From the NCBI GenBank assembly GCA_028386065.3, contig JAKUCV010004712.1:62001-126000 (forward strand): a stretch of 64,000 nt of DNA, read 5' to 3'. Of the stretch, positions 27,705 through 38,054 are shown piece after piece (the stretch's first letter is position 1; the number at the start of each line of letters is the position of its first letter). The notes below the pieces were generated by a model. That model saw nothing but the letters and a program-made list of their open reading frames with translations. It did not search any database and was not told where the DNA came from. The translations under genes and the position numbers were made by a program. This stretch comes from Turnera subulata. Lineage: Eukaryota > Streptophyta > Magnoliopsida > Malpighiales > Passifloraceae.

Positions 27705-27719
27705 TTATGAGAGAATAAG

Positions 27720-28020
27720 TATTAGCAAGGCATCCTACTTTGATGGCACAAACTTCGACTTTTGGAATTTCATAATGAAGATCTTCTTTTAAAGAAGGGA
27801 ACTGGAAATGTGGAGTATAGTGCAAAATCCATACACCAAACCATTGAGAGACATGCAGTTTCGAATGGAAAATGAAATGTGAAGAGCCAAGCTTAATGTT
27901 TAAGCTAAGAATGTCCTATATTGTGGCATTAATGAAAGTGAGTTTTAAAGAGTCATGTCATGTGAAACAACCTATGAACTCTATAATTTTTGTGTGTGGC
28001 TCATGAAGGCACAAATCAAG
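27720..28020 (+). mobile_element. Copia-type gag (UBN2) remnant
   Basis: Reading through stops on the plus strand gives ASYFDGTNFDFWNFIMKIFF, then ELEMWSIVQNPYTKP, AKNVLYCGINES and RVMSCETTYELYN. These match, in order, the conserved blocks of Ty1/Copia gag (FxGxNYxxWxxxM, LWxIV, RVxxCxTAxExW). The frame has several stops, so it is a relic. Confidence 0.8.
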
Positions 28021-28025
28021 TAAAG

Positions 28026-28250
28026 GAATGAAGACTCAATCGCTTGACGAGAGATTCCGAGTTGTTCCAAATGGTGGAAGAACTTGATTCAATCTAACGT
28101 GGTTGCTACCGAGTCAAAAGGTTTAAATAAAATTTAGTACCTAGCAAATGTAAGAAAAAGCAATTGTCACTTTAAGAGTCATCGTCTTTAAAATTTTAGT
28201 ACCTAGCAAATCTATATAAGAAAGAAAAGAAAAAATAATTAAATTTTAAT
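28026..28250 (+). repeat. Direct repeat, copy B (~225 bp)
   Basis: Second copy of 27478-27704, 548 bases downstream, with an extra ~20 bases after 'ccaaatggt'. The two copies and the gag remnant may be a small derived element or a local duplication. Confidence 0.85.
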
Positions 28251-28352
28251 TGAGGAGAAAAAGAAAAAGGGAAAACAAACAAAATAGAGATAAAAGTGCA
28301 AATACAGTACGTACCTGATGCATTAAATTCTATGGTAGACTATATAACACCT

Positions 28353-28377
28353 GATGGATGGATGGATGGATGGATGG
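28353..28377. repeat. (GATG)n microsatellite
   Basis: Six tandem GATG units. Confidence 0.95.
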
Positions 28378-28430
28378 ACGATGGAAATTAGAATGAATCC
28401 TCAAATCAACGCAGCAGCCAGAGCCAGGGT

Positions 28431-29192
28431 CTTATACAAGCTGAGAACGTACAGGACGCCCAGGACGTCCAGGGCGGCGGGGATTAATTATATAAAGCTT
28501 TATATATTGAAGTGTTCAAAGCATCATTCTCTGCAGTTCGTTCTCCGGGTGATAAGTGGACAAAGAAAAGAAAAAAAAAAAATTAATTTTGTCCAACGAC
28601 TTGTTGGTTACGTCCTATATTCCTATGCGTAGCGCCATTAATTTCTGTCCCGAAATAAATAAATAAACAAAATTTGAGGCTGTTGAAGCCATAGTTTATT
28701 CGGGGGTGTGTTTCAGAGACTTCGAACATCACATATCTGTGTAAAATGTAAATTCAATTTGGCACTTTACATCATCATCTAGTGTGATGATCGCAGGAAG
28801 CTTTTTTCCATTTAACTCTGCGTGTGTGTGTGTTAATAATCAAGTAGTTACTTTGTACATGTTTTGCTGATAAAGCATGCATTTCCCATGCATAAAATTA
28901 ATGTCCATCGTGTTTCTAGGTTCTATGCGTCCATTGTATGAAACTGAAACAGGGGGGGGGGGGCCAAAACAAGGAGAAGCCTACGAAGCAGCAGCAATTC
29001 GCAGTAAAAGACAGAAAGTAATGCCAGTCCAGTCCTAACCTATGATCAAGGTCAAAGCCGGACGTTCTGGACACACACAATAATTAATAGGGAATGATAT
29101 GCCGGACGTTCTGGACGTCCTGGACGTTCTGTACGTCTTGGACGTGATCATCTGCGTTCGAACGTCCTGTTCGTCCTCATCAGCTTGTATAA
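28431..29192. repeat. Inverted arms rich in GGACGT/GACGTC motifs
   Basis: The left arm (28431-28473) starts 'ttatacaagctga' and contains 'acaggacg' and 'caggacgtccag'. The right arm (29103-29192) carries the same strings in reverse complement, with the GGACGT unit repeated about six times. GACGTC is the core of C-box/CRE-type bZIP sites. The arms lie 240-1000 bases before the kelch-like gene, so a regulatory role is possible but not shown. Confidence 0.6.
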
Positions 29193-29431
29193 CTAAAGAG
29201 TCTGGCTGCTGCGTTAGAACGTCCTGCTCGTGCGTGATTCATTATCTCCATCATCGATCAATCCAGCTAATATAGTTTACTTCAGGATTTAATTAACCAG
29301 GTACTTCTGTTTTTTTTTTTTTTTTTTCTTCCCCCCTTCTTCTCCTCAATTAATTTAATTATGTTTTATTCTCGTTGTAATTTAATTTGGTTTTCAGTGA
29401 ATATACACGTACAGAACACAACACATTATAT

Positions 29432-31132
29432 ATGGAGGAGGGTGAGATCAGCATCGTCTTGGTATATATGAGCCACGACGAGGGAGAGATGTCCCATTCT
29501 CTGTATGCAATTGAAATGCCTAACACTTCAGACCATGATCACCATCGTCATGATGAAGATCAACCGGGACCAACACCAACAGTAGTGAAGTGCAGTACTG
29601 ATAAGCCCCTGAAATGGTCACTCATTCTGCAGTTCCAGGCTTCTGAATTCCCATATGACATGGCTTGTGCAAAGCTGAGTGATGGGCGCTTGTATTTTTT
29701 CGGCGGGATGCTGGATACCGCAGGCGACAACCGTCTTCTCTTCCCCGACCTCGATCAATTCCCACGCGGTGTTCATGCATTCAATCCCTCCACCGGCGAA
29801 CTCACGAAGGAAGATGTGGCTATGATGAATACTGGCAAGAGCTGGCCCCTCTCTTTTGTGGCGGATGACAAGCTTTATGTTCTTGGCCGCCATATCCTAA
29901 CAAAAGAGGACTCCTCCTCGACGTCTCCCACATACTTCGAAGTCTTTGACAAAAAGCAGTGGACTGCGTTGAAGCCACCCCCCCGTTTTGCCATATGGAA
30001 AGCCTGCAGCGTTGTGGGGAGGAAAGTCTTGGTGCTGGGTCGTGCAGTCCAACTCTTCTGTTTCGTCTTTGATCTCGACACTCTCAAGTGGGATGATCAA
30101 ATTATTACTATTCCTCGTGAAGTGGAGAATCTCCCTCTCTGGACCTCCTCCTCCTCCTGGCTTTACCCCGCCGCCGAAGAAGGCAGCAGCAGAAAGAAGA
30201 ATGCTGCTCCTGCTCTTTATTATGGAGTCAGAAGCGATGGGGTGCCTTGCAAGTCATTCATTACCGAGGCCCAAACTCAGAAAAAGGTTCACGAGTTGTT
30301 GACCCGCCACCATTGGAACCAAATAGATGATGATGCAGCTGCTGGGATAGGAATTAGGACCCGAAAATCAGAATATCCTCTGCTCTCCATGACATTATGC
30401 TACCTGGGGGATGGTCGCTTCTTTTATCTAGCTGTGGCCTCCCCTTTTCCTTCCTATTTTGCTGCTGACATGGACGAGTGTAATGATCAATTCATCCAAA
30501 CTGTCCTCTTTAAGGACATAACTCCACTTGGGGATGATCCTGATGAGGCACAACCATCATCATCAGCTACTCAAGCTTTCAAGGCTGAATGCATCCTTTC
30601 TGCGTTTGATCAGAAAGACCCTTCACTAGGCCATATTTGGAAGATCAAAAATTCATTTGCTTTCCGACTTGTAAGTTTTTTTTTTTCTACTCAGTCATGA
30701 ATCTTTGTCAAAATCAGATGGTCTCTCTTTAACCTCGCATATCTATATCCAATATCAGTGTTTTGCAGTTGAATCTTTTGTGATTGATGACAATTTGTTT
30801 CATATGAATAAATGCATTGACAAATATGGCATCGGATTCATCGGAGAAACTACTAACGAATCTATTGAATATTATTGTAGACGCGCCAGCAATTCAACAG
30901 ATTGACTGCAAGAGCAGCAGAAGGAGGAGCGGCAGGATCTTTGAAGTGTGAGCAAATGATCCGAGAAGCAGAAATTCAGGCTCACCATTCGAAAGCAGAC
31001 ACCTTGAAGGAGATGGAGGTGACCTTGAAGAAATTCAGGGAAATAGTTGAAAATGTGAAACCTGATGATCGAGTTCAGGCTGTAAAGGAATTTGAGGAGA
31101 TAGTCAACAGATATGCTGTTCGCACTAGATAA
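29432..31132 (+). CDS. Kelch-like repeat protein with coiled-coil C-terminal tail
   Basis: There are two coding exons, 29432-30670 and 30881-31132 (phase 0), giving 496 residues. I chose the ATG at 29432 because no upstream in-frame ATG exists. A 97-base 5'-UTR intron is plausible (gtacttctg at 29301 to ttttcag at 29397). Kelch-type blades are recognisable: CAKLSDGRLYFFGG, ADDKLYVLGRHI...YFEVFDKKQWTAL, VVGRKVLVLGR...FVFDLDTLKWDD and YLGDGRFFYLA. No F-box is present. Exon 2 encodes a charged helical tail (TLKEMEVTLKKFREIVENV...AVKEFEEIVNRY). The function is unknown; kelch propellers generally bind proteins. The tail exon recurs at three other sites in this window. Confidence 0.8.
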
Positions 31133-31204
31133 GAGCTTAACAGGAAAAAAAAAAAAAAAAAAAAAGAGAAAGATGTTTGTCTTCTTTGCTTGATATGTAA
31201 GATG

Positions 31205-31521
31205 CTTATCCCAGCTGGCCGCAAAAGAAGACGGGAAATCAACAGAATGACTGCAAGAGCATCAGGAGGAGCTGCTGGTTCTTTGAATAACATAGCAACA
31301 CTCACACAAAGGAGTGCCGGACTCAAATTTATCAAATCAAGAATGCAAGGTCCGAAAGAAGTGTGAGCAAGAGATCGAACACCACACCTTGAGGAGATGG
31401 TGAAGGAGATGCTGGTGCAATTCAGGACAAGAGTACAAAATGTGGATCCTAATATTCAAGTTCAGATTGCAAAGGAATTTGCGCAACAGTTACTTAACGG
31501 ATATGCTGTACATGTTACCTA
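31205..31521 (+). pseudogene. Second copy of the kelch-gene tail exon, frameshifted
   Basis: It begins about 70 bases after the kelch stop. It reads INRMTARASGGAAGSLNNIATL, hits a stop at about 31365, then continues in another frame as EEMVKEMLVQFRTRVQNVDPNIQVQIAKEF...GYAVHVT and ends in TAG at 31521. It aligns with the intact exon at 30881-31132. It could be a decayed alternative last exon. Confidence 0.65.
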
Positions 31522-31532
31522 GATAAGAGCTA

Positions 31533-33325
31533 GCTGTTCAATTAGTAACACCTAGTGTGCCTCTCTTCCCCTTGTTGAGTTGAAATGTCTAGCTTGTACT
31601 CTATATAACTATACCAACTCAATACAAAATATAGTGCGCTTTATACAGCCTATATTGTTCTACAGATTTGAGCATCTGGTCAATTTTCAAGAAATCTCAA
31701 ACAAAAACAATTATCATCACGACAGCTTACACGATTCAAGACTAAAATTGGTCTGAGGAAACAAAAATAAAAAGATCACATACGTAGAAAGAAAGTGGCA
31801 AAGCTACATTACTGGCCAGCATCGGCGAAGTTTAGAAGCCCTTCAAAAGTCGACATCATCTAATAACCAAAATCTACAGGAATCTACTAATGACTCCACG
31901 AGCAGCATATGTCAGATAAAAGATGAGGACTCTGCATACTCCTTAACTTGCCTCATGACTGTACAATTGATCCAGAGAATGAAGGTCTGCAAGGGACTTA
32001 CAGCTCGTTTGCATTATAGGATGGTTGAACATTGCATTTTGCAATACCAGTTCTTCAACGGCTGTTCTAAGTGCCAAAAAAAATGCCCTCTAATGACAGC
32101 GCAATTGCAGAAGCCAGCTTTCTAGCTCAAGCATGGGTTGGTTGCGCTTCCTGAACATGTGAAACATGTCATAAACATCAAGTAATATAGTACCAAAATC
32201 AGAAACAAAGTTATAACAGAGAAAAGAAACCTCCGAGATTAAAGCATGTGTTCCCTGTCAATGAATTTGTGCTATAAAATTTGAATGGCCACAGGGTCCA
32301 AAAGCTCATTTTAACATCAAAGATGTGGAGGATATTCGTAGCACCGGGGACAGTCTCACACTCCCACTCCACCTGTTCCCACTAGTATCTTGGACCTGAA
32401 AACACAGAAGAGGAAGACATGCTTAGTAGACTGTCTCCAAAGTTTTCCATACCTGACACAATCTCAGAAATTTAGAAGAGCCATGTTCCTGTTTCTTTCA
32501 TTACAGCGCTAGAATAGTGATCACCAGTAAAGCCCGGGAAGCAAAGCATCACTTGTTAATCAGGAGAATTTCAGAACGTTTCATTTGGTTGATCTATCAA
32601 GAGGAGATATATTGCTGAAACAAGAGACAGAAAACATTTAGGGTGTCATAGGGATACACAAGGACTTCATTGCTAGGCCTGGATAGTGATCACAGCCAAT
32701 GGAGATTACAGCCGTGGATTTTTACCACTGGAATTAGAAGACAATGCGTGAATTTGGATTTGGTAGTTTTTCTGAAAACTAATCTGATCGTATCGTAGAA
32801 GTAGGTTCTCCAACCAAATATAACATAAGAATTTGATCAGTTCATCAGGACAATATAATCAGCTAGGTAGTCCAAAATGACAAAAAGCTAACCAAGTAAC
32901 ATCAAGTAATTTATTCAATGCTTGATTTAAGCATACATGAAATCCAGCAGTCTGTTGTAATCACAAATCAATGCCATTAATGATGATTTAAACTTACCAT
33001 AGATATTTTGTTGTTTTGTGTCTTCATTGGAGAAAGAACAACTCCAGGGCTATTTGTAGGCATTTTGGTACAAGGAATAAAAAAAGAGCAGAGACTGTAA
33101 TATATACATATATGATGTGTGTTTTGCCAGGAAGCTACTGATGTGGCCACCTGCTCACTTGATCATCTTCTGCCCATTCCCAAAACCTATGAGAATTAAT
33201 TGCATTGTTCGGAGTAATTTGAACATGAAAACACCTACCCTTAAATTAAATAATATACTGCAATGCAAATAGAAGATGCGAATAAGTGGCAATCCATACC
33301 TTAAATGAACTGTTCACAGTTCACT
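31533..33325. other. Intergenic / 3' flank of the NLR gene
   Basis: No intact gene. It holds the duplicated 3' flank of the tail exon (to about 31840) and a short NLR C-terminus-like fragment at 32240-32381. The remainder shows no coding signal. Confidence 0.5.
32240..32381 (-). pseudogene. Fragment resembling the NLR C-terminus
   Basis: Minus-strand translation starts WEQVEWECETVPGATNIL directly after an AG, and stays open for some 45 codons. The intact NLR upstream ends with WWEQVEWGHPIAKNSLLP. The fragment lies about 950 bases beyond the NLR stop. It may be a relic of a tandem NLR copy or an alternative last exon. Confidence 0.5.
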
Positions 33326-36300
33326 CTAAAGGTTGGTGAAATGACAAAGTGGGAGGAGACTATTCTTAGCAATGGGATGGCCCCACTCCACTTGTTCCCA
33401 CCATCCTTTTGGATAAACTAGCAGTTTTTTAAGAGAAGGGAGAGGGAGGGGCATCGGTATTCTCTTGAGCTTTAAACATCGGTCAATACTAACATACTCC
33501 AGAGAATTACAAATCAGTAACCCGTTATAAATGGTCTTCAGTTGTGGCAGATCCCATAGGTGTAATTTTTTTAGTTTGGGGAGTATTGATTGGATTGGAC
33601 AAGCAATTTCTTCCATTGCTTCCTTCACAGAGTGGGCGCTGATGCTCCTTACTTCTCTTCCTCCACTTGCTATTATCTCTTCCATTCCATCGCAATCCCA
33701 TACTCCAATCTCTTCTAGATTTTGGAGGTTGGGCACCAGGCCTGGCTGGAACAGCTCTCTCATATTGCCACAGCAAGAAACCTGAAGCTTCTTAAGATGA
33801 ACAAATATACTTCTACTAGATGGCATAGGTAGCGGAACGCTATTTTCACTACCAACAAGCATAGATAAATTATTCAGACTAAAAAGGTCTATGCACTCGA
33901 GCCTGTCAAATATATTGCCATATGATAGCCTAGACCATGACACCAAGCACTCTATACCATCGCAGCCTTTCATATCAATGTGCTTCAATTGATTTGCATC
34001 ATTTAGAGCAAGCAAGTCCGCTAAGGTCCTTCCACCTTCGCAGTCATACAAATGCAGCTCTTCAATGCCTTCTGGAAGTGCATAATATCCTCTGCCCATA
34101 TCACACTCACACAAGCCAACAGATTTTTGCCGCTCAAATTTAGATCCACGAAATGGAGCTGGACCCACCATGATTCCAAATCTGCATAATAAATCTTGAT
34201 TCCAAGAACGGAGAAACTTACGGAATTCAATAAGATTATAGAATCGGCATTCCAGAACTTCCAATTTACTCAAGCCTTTCACCTCCTTGGCTTTAAGTGG
34301 GAATTTATGGTAGACCCTGAGCAATTGTAGATGTGTCAGATTTGGCAATATACCGACAGGGAATTGCTGTAGTTGTTCACAATCGCTGAGATCCAAATAC
34401 GTGAGTCTGTGTAGCCCCTCTATGCCTTCGGGTAATTTTTCAATTCCACAGCTATGGAGATCCAGCGTCTTCAATGCTTTAAGCATCCTAAGCGATGGTA
34501 TATCCTGGAGCTCTGTACAACCATTCAACAACAATGCATTGAGTGTCACGAGATCAGAGATGGAATGCGGCAACTTCTTAATACATGTACTAGAAAGATC
34601 AAGAACCTTTATTCCTGAGAAGCGCTCAAAAAACGAATCTGCAATACTATCCAAATTGTGATTTAAGCGTAGAAGAAGCATGGACAAATTTGGGGAATTG
34701 GGTGAATGGCTAGAAGGAATTTCCTCCAAATTGTTGCCCATCAATGACACTATTTGCAGATCCTCCCTCCAATGCTCCATGTCTGGTAATTCTACTAGTC
34801 CCCTCCCTGACTCAACAATGACTGAATTTTCTCTGAGTGTTTGAATGGCCATATCCCTGATCAAGTCATGCATCTTAAAGAATGTATCGCCCGAACTATC
34901 TGTGAAGCCATCCAATAAGCAAGCATTTTCAAGCTTATTAAGCATGACACAAGCCTTGTCATAACACCCTACTCCTTCTACTATCCTGGTGCCAGTCCAT
35001 AATTTTATCAAGTCCTCTCTGTCAAACTCAAAGTGTTCTGGAAATAATGCACAGAATAAGAAACATTTCTTCAGAGATTCGTCATTTAAACGTTCATAAC
35101 TAATCCTCAATATTTCAAACACCTTTTGTTTAGGGTCACCATTTCCAACTCTTGATTGTTCTAGGTCACGTAGTGCGGCCTTCCATTCAAATAAGTCAGT
35201 TACCCCTCTCATGCATCTTGCCATTGTCCTAATACCAAGCGGCAAACCAGCACATTCCCTTGCAACAGCTTTTGCTTTTGCTTCCACTTCCTCGTTATAC
35301 TTTCCAAGTTCCTGCTTGAACAACTCCCAACCTTCTTCCTCAGAAAGAGGATTCATTTTGATTATGTGCTCCTCTTGGCATTTCATCCGCCTACAAACAC
35401 CAAGCTCTCGACTTGTAATAAGCAACTTGCCTCCATTTGCTCCCACAGGAATTCCAACTTCCTCCGGTTCGAAACCATACCACAAATCGTCTAGAATAAG
35501 GAGATATTTCTGTTTTTTCATCAATTCTACCATCAACATTGCTGCCCTTTTTCTCACATCATCTTTGTACAGTATATTAAAATCAATAGCTTCGGCGATC
35601 TTATCTTGCAATCTGTGCATACTAAAATCTTGTGTTACTGTGATCCAATAAACTTGAGGGAATGATCTTACTTGAAGCTCATCATGTATGTGTGTGATCA
35701 ATGTGGTTTTGCCAACACCGCCCATGCCATAGACTCCAATCATGGAGACCTGATCGTTCAGTAGCAAAGACCAAATCTCTTTCTTATTTCTTTCAAATCC
35801 TTCACCAAGTGGCTCTGGTATAATCACTAGAGGATATTTTGTAGTCATGTCTGAACTAGAGATGCCAATGTTGTTATCGCATGCAGGTTCTTGATCCACT
35901 TGATTCTCCTGGGTGGTTTCAGTTGGAGCAGTTGTTGGATCTGCAGTTTTGACATCTTCAACGCTGGAACTTTGCATTAGTCGAGCAAAGGGTACTTGAT
36001 CTTCAAAAAGAGTTAGATGTTGCATAGTGCTCTCCCAGTCTTCTTCTGCTAGCCTTGCATACTGCTCCCAGTCTTCATATACTAGTCTTGCATCCTGCTC
36101 CCAGTCTTCTTCTGCTAGTCTTGCATCCTCGTGCTCAGCTGGAAATATAGTTCTGGCCTCGTTATTGGTTGAACTTGGCATTGTCGCGGCGGGCTGCATT
36201 TCACCTGCTGTGTTCTCCCATAAAGTGTTCAAAGCGTCATTCTCGGCAGGTATTTCAGGGACATTATACCTGTGGTCTTGAACAAATAGATTTTCAGGAG

Positions 36301-36556
36301 CTTGTCCTTGATCATAGGTTAGAACTGGCGGCATTACTTTCTGTCTTTTACTGCGAATTGCTTCATAGGCTTTTTGTACTACCGCAGCGGGAGCATTTCT
36401 GCAAACTTCAACTCCATGCGAACTTACACCAGATAAATGTGCTTTTATCCTTGAAACAGAGACTTTCAATGAAAATGTTTGCTCACAATACTTGCACTTC
36501 CAACGACCATCCACTTCTTCAATGTGGTCCCAGAACGGATTTCTATCCTTGGGCAT
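33326..36556 (-). CDS. BED zinc-finger NB-ARC LRR disease-resistance-type protein (NLR)
   Basis: This is a single exon of 1,076 residues. A zf-BED domain occupies about residues 6-53 (W9; Cys21, Cys24, His40, then His47 or Cys52). A linker contains three near-repeats of ARLAEEDWEQ (about 145-176). NB-ARC motifs are the P-loop GMGGVGKTT (277-285), kinase-2 LLILDDLW (352-359), GLPL (437-440) and MHD (562-564). Some 15 irregular LRRs follow (LDLSSTCIKKLP, LDLHSCGIEKLP, LDLSDCEQLQQFP). The P-loop and MHD are intact, so it could cycle between ADP and ATP states. Intracellular NLRs detect pathogen effectors; the BED domain may be an integrated decoy. The closest class is the RPS2/At4g27190-like group with BED, known from poplar and some other plants. 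Confidence 0.95.
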   Translation of the reverse strand: MPKDRNPFWDHIEEVDGRWKCKYCEQTFSLKVSVSRIKAHLSGVSSHGVEVCRNAPAAVVQKAYEAIRSKRQKVMPPVLTYDQGQAPENLFVQDHRYNVPEIPAENDALNTLWENTAGEMQPAATMPSSTNNEARTIFPAEHEDARLAEEDWEQDARLVYEDWEQYARLAEEDWESTMQHLTLFEDQVPFARLMQSSSVEDVKTADPTTAPTETTQENQVDQEPACDNNIGISSSDMTTKYPLVIIPEPLGEGFERNKKEIWSLLLNDQVSMIGVYGMGGVGKTTLITHIHDELQVRSFPQVYWITVTQDFSMHRLQDKIAEAIDFNILYKDDVRKRAAMLMVELMKKQKYLLILDDLWYGFEPEEVGIPVGANGGKLLITSRELGVCRRMKCQEEHIIKMNPLSEEEGWELFKQELGKYNEEVEAKAKAVARECAGLPLGIRTMARCMRGVTDLFEWKAALRDLEQSRVGNGDPKQKVFEILRISYERLNDESLKKCFLFCALFPEHFEFDREDLIKLWTGTRIVEGVGCYDKACVMLNKLENACLLDGFTDSSGDTFFKMHDLIRDMAIQTLRENSVIVESGRGLVELPDMEHWREDLQIVSLMGNNLEEIPSSHSPNSPNLSMLLLRLNHNLDSIADSFFERFSGIKVLDLSSTCIKKLPHSISDLVTLNALLLNGCTELQDIPSLRMLKALKTLDLHSCGIEKLPEGIEGLHRLTYLDLSDCEQLQQFPVGILPNLTHLQLLRVYHKFPLKAKEVKGLSKLEVLECRFYNLIEFRKFLRSWNQDLLCRFGIMVGPAPFRGSKFERQKSVGLCECDMGRGYYALPEGIEELHLYDCEGGRTLADLLALNDANQLKHIDMKGCDGIECLVSWSRLSYGNIFDRLECIDLFSLNNLSMLVGSENSVPLPMPSSRSIFVHLKKLQVSCCGNMRELFQPGLVPNLQNLEEIGVWDCDGMEEIIASGGREVRSISAHSVKEAMEEIACPIQSILPKLKKLHLWDLPQLKTIYNGLLICNSLEYVSIDRCLKLKRIPMPLPLPSLKKLLVYPKGWWEQVEWGHPIAKNSLLPLCHFTNL

Positions 36557-38054
36557 TTTTGCTGCCCTATTGTTTCAGCCCTGTTCCATAAAAATGCATA
36601 TTTATGAGAATTTTGAAGATAAAAAGAATATTAGAAGCAAAAACGGACAGTATGAGAAATAAACATGCAAACTTGATTGTTAACAGATATAATAGAGACT
36701 TTAAATGGAAAAAAAAAAAAAAATTCCTGCAATCATCATAGATAAGAATTAGAGGAGAAAGAAAGCTTATCTTGCCTGCTGTTAGAGTAGTAAGTCCAAA
36801 CCAATCTTGGGGCCTCAACCATCAGCCTAAGCACGGTCGAGTGTTCGAATCCCCACGCCTTCCTCCATGTTGAATTAAAAAGCACAAGGTATGGCTTTCA
36901 CCTGAGGGAAAGTGTTAGAGTAGTAAGTCCAAAACCAATGTTGAGGCCTCCTCAATTCTAGCTGTGTATTGTGAGGGAGGTATGAATCAAATAAAAGAAA
37001 GCACAAAAGGGTTTAGTTAATGTTCAAAGAAACACATAATCAAGACAGTAGAAATTATGTATGAATATGCATGCTATCTATTTACGCTAAATATTCTTCA
37101 AATGATAAAGATTATATATATATCAGAAGAGTAACAAAAGGAACAAAGAATAGTTATGCCTATGCACGCCACGAACAGATATGAAAACAAACAATCAAAG
37201 AATAATAATCTGGAGAGAAACAGATTACGCAAAGCATACCTTCGTAGTTAGCTGGGAACAAAAGTATTCCAGATTGCCGAGGATTTTTTTTTTTTCTTTT
37301 TTCTGATCAGGTATAATACTAATACTGTACCCGAAATGAATTCTCCCAAGAGGTCAGATTAAATCAGAGAGCCAACAACAACAACAACAACAAAACACAA
37401 TCAAAGGAAGGAAGGAGGCGTGATTATATAGAAAGTCGTCTAGTAAAACAAAGCTACGGACGAATATAATATAATACACCTTCCTTTGTGTATTTTTCTT
37501 CTTCTTCTTCTTTTTTTTTTTTTTATTACTGTCTCTGTAAACTACCGGGCAATTTGGATTAAGAAAAAAACGTTTTCTACCAGGGGCGGGCCCCTCAGGG
37601 GGTGTTGTTTTTCAACTTCTCAAACTAATACTAAATTTTTAAGTTTGTGACTGGTGTGAAATAAATTACATCGTATGCTAGTCAGTCCACAAGCTTTGCT
37701 TGTTTGAGGCTGTATCTGTACTGTAGCATAATTTGTTCAGTCTTATTATATACTGTTGGAAGCAAAAGTAGGTCTATAGTTCTGCAGCTCATATATCTGT
37801 ACAAATTCTTCCTTCCAAGGAGACGACACCCAGGCATAGTTTGAAGTTTAAAATACACGATTAAAGAACATGCAAATTCTGCTTTATTAAAAAAAAATAA
37901 TAAAAAAAAATTCACGTTCAAGGACCAAAATACAATACCCACTTTATAAACCAATCAAATCCCACAAAACTCAATGTTTTAATTTGTTTAATTTTATTAG
38001 ACAAGACAAAATGGTTCTCCACCATATATTAAATGTATTCATCAGGTTGATTTT
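36557..38054. other. Intergenic, leader of the NLR and 3' flank of the F-box gene
   Basis: Besides the small duplication listed at 36781-36955, there are only poly(T)/poly(A) tracts and short ORFs without recognisable content. Confidence 0.5.
36781..36955. repeat. Duplicated ~40-bp unit flanking a tRNA B-box-like motif
   Basis: 'gttagagtagtaagtccaaa' and the following bases occur at about 36781 and again at about 36912. Between them is GTGTTCGAATCCCCAC, close to the pol III B box GGTTCGANTCC. This may be a fragment of a tRNA-derived SINE; no clear A box was seen. Confidence 0.35.

Noticed and set aside
36840..36880. tRNA gene suggested by GTTCGAATCCC
   Set aside because: No cloverleaf, anticodon arm or A box found; at most a SINE fragment.
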